Position numbers and translations under genes: made by a program. From assembly GCA_014804285.1 (NCBI GenBank), contig JAAVAA010000097.1:1-36751 (forward strand): 36,751 nt of DNA, in the 5' to 3' direction. This document shows positions 35,808 through 36,751 of the stretch, piece after piece; the first letter of the stretch is position 1, and each line of letters starts with the position of its first letter. The stretch comes from Lachnospiraceae bacterium. GTDB taxonomy: Bacteria; Bacillota; Clostridia; Lachnospirales; Lachnospiraceae. The notes beneath the pieces were generated by a model, which made no database searches, was not told where the DNA came from, and saw only the letters and a program-made list of their open reading frames with translations.

Positions 35808-36287
35808 ATGAGACAGACAAATTTGCAATTCCATGCAAGAAGAAATGAAATTATAAATTTTATTGGAAAGATTGTTAATGAAAATAATTTAAAGGCATTT
35901 GGGATAACACTATTTCCAGAATATGAAGCGAAAGAAATATTTCTTTCTGATAAGGAGATGTATGAATATTATAATGAAATTGTTGTATGTAAAAGCTGGA
36001 TAGAAATTAGCAACAAAGAACAATATAACGAATATTTAAATGAGAAAAGAGGCGATTTGATTATCTACTTAGGAAAAGACGATGAAACAGAGTTGGATGA
36101 ATCTAGTATGGGAGCTCTTTCAAACGATAATATTGATGTTTTTTGGAAAAAAGTGATAACTCAGTTTAAAAAGGAATTATTGAAAGGGGCTTATGTCGTA
36201 TCTCCCAATGGGTGTGGTAGATATTATCCTAATCATTGGTATACCAAAGGGGCAAAAGATGCTTACGAAAAGGGCATAATTATTTAG
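35808..36287 (+). CDS. Uncharacterised protein, possible immunity protein
   Basis: ORF with AT-rich composition in the array; C-terminus NGCGRYYPNHWYTKGAKDAYEKGIII; GGAGG RBS. Confidence 0.55.
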   Translation: MRQTNLQFHARRNEIINFIGKIVNENNLKAFGITLFPEYEAKEIFLSDKEMYEYYNEIVVCKSWIEISNKEQYNEYLNEKRGDLIIYLGKDDETELDESSMGALSNDNIDVFWKKVITQFKKELLKGAYVVSPNGCGRYYPNHWYTKGAKDAYEKGIII

Positions 36288-36402
36288 CAGGGACCAGGAT
36301 GGAATCGATATCTATTAGAAAAGCAGATGGATGAAAATATTTCAATGTAGACTAAAAATTTGTAGGAGGATGCTAAGGATATAGATATGTAATCAGGACG
36401 GT

Positions 36403-36573
36403 TCAATTGTCCCGATTTTTATGAGATACGGGGTATCCGTTTCCTTGAAGATCAGTGGTAATATCGTTGAGACGCTGCTTTTCGGAGCGATTTTTCTTCT
36501 CATTGATAATACCGCTTTCCCAAGCTCCTTTTGGGGCAGTGCGGATGCGCTTGTTTTTATCAGTTGCCTTCAT
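36403..36573 (-). CDS. Small 56-aa ORF, unknown
   Basis: Minus strand after CCAGGAGGTCATA: MKATDKNKRIRTAPKGAWESGIINEKKNRSEKQRLNDITTDLQGNGYPVSHKNRDN*; absent from the supplied ORF track, whose shortest entries are 60 aa. Confidence 0.4.
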   Translation of the reverse strand: MKATDKNKRIRTAPKGAWESGIINEKKNRSEKQRLNDITTDLQGNGYPVSHKNRDN

Positions 36574-36751
36574 TATGACCTCCTGGATTTTGATAGAATT
36601 AGTATAACCAAAAAATGGAGAAATATAAGGATACTTGCAAACAATGAGATAACAGAGGAATTAAGTAAGCACTCTGATAAGTTTGGCGATTGGCAGTGTG
36701 CTTATAGCGGATACAAAACGGAGGAGAATAATTTTTAATGGATGATATAAA

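Overview
From gene content and order this looks like a chromosomal segment of a butyrate-producing Firmicute, probably Lachnospiraceae (inference; no database search was possible). (1) 1-8.8 kb: a strong candidate yybP-ykoY (Mn2+) riboswitch with an overlapping terminator precedes an hflK-hflC (SPFH) pair. It is followed by a complete central butyrate operon thl-crt-hbd-bcd-etfB-etfA with its own promoter, intra-operon hairpins and terminator. (2) 8.8-17.3 kb: an accessory block with a RhuM-like protein, a minus-strand cluster (MFS-like, membrane protein, secreted protein) with competing hairpins, a stand-alone PBECR-type nuclease-like domain, and two paralogous membrane proteins flanking two divergent XRE regulators. 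One of the paralogs looks internally deleted and frameshifted. (3) 17.4-29 kb: ybaK, a probable operon with mtnA, a MATE transporter, a class II aldolase and an ABC transporter (resembling a methylthioribose/5-deoxyribose DHAP shunt), a T-box-controlled second-type methionyl-tRNA synthetase, and a BlaI/M56 sensor pair with two operator-like repeats. The M56 protein has an unusual C-terminal repeat domain resembling that of the XRE regulator at 14.7 kb. (4) 29-36.7 kb: NUDIX, GNAT, an Rpn-like nuclease with a structured leader, then an AT-rich array of orphan immunity-type genes (Imm42-like, two SUKH/SMI1-KNR4, Imm26-like, unknowns) with gene fragments and no toxin. Two of these genes carry clear C-terminal frameshifts at poly-A tracts; the restored frames are given. 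No CRISPR array, rRNA or tRNA was recognised.
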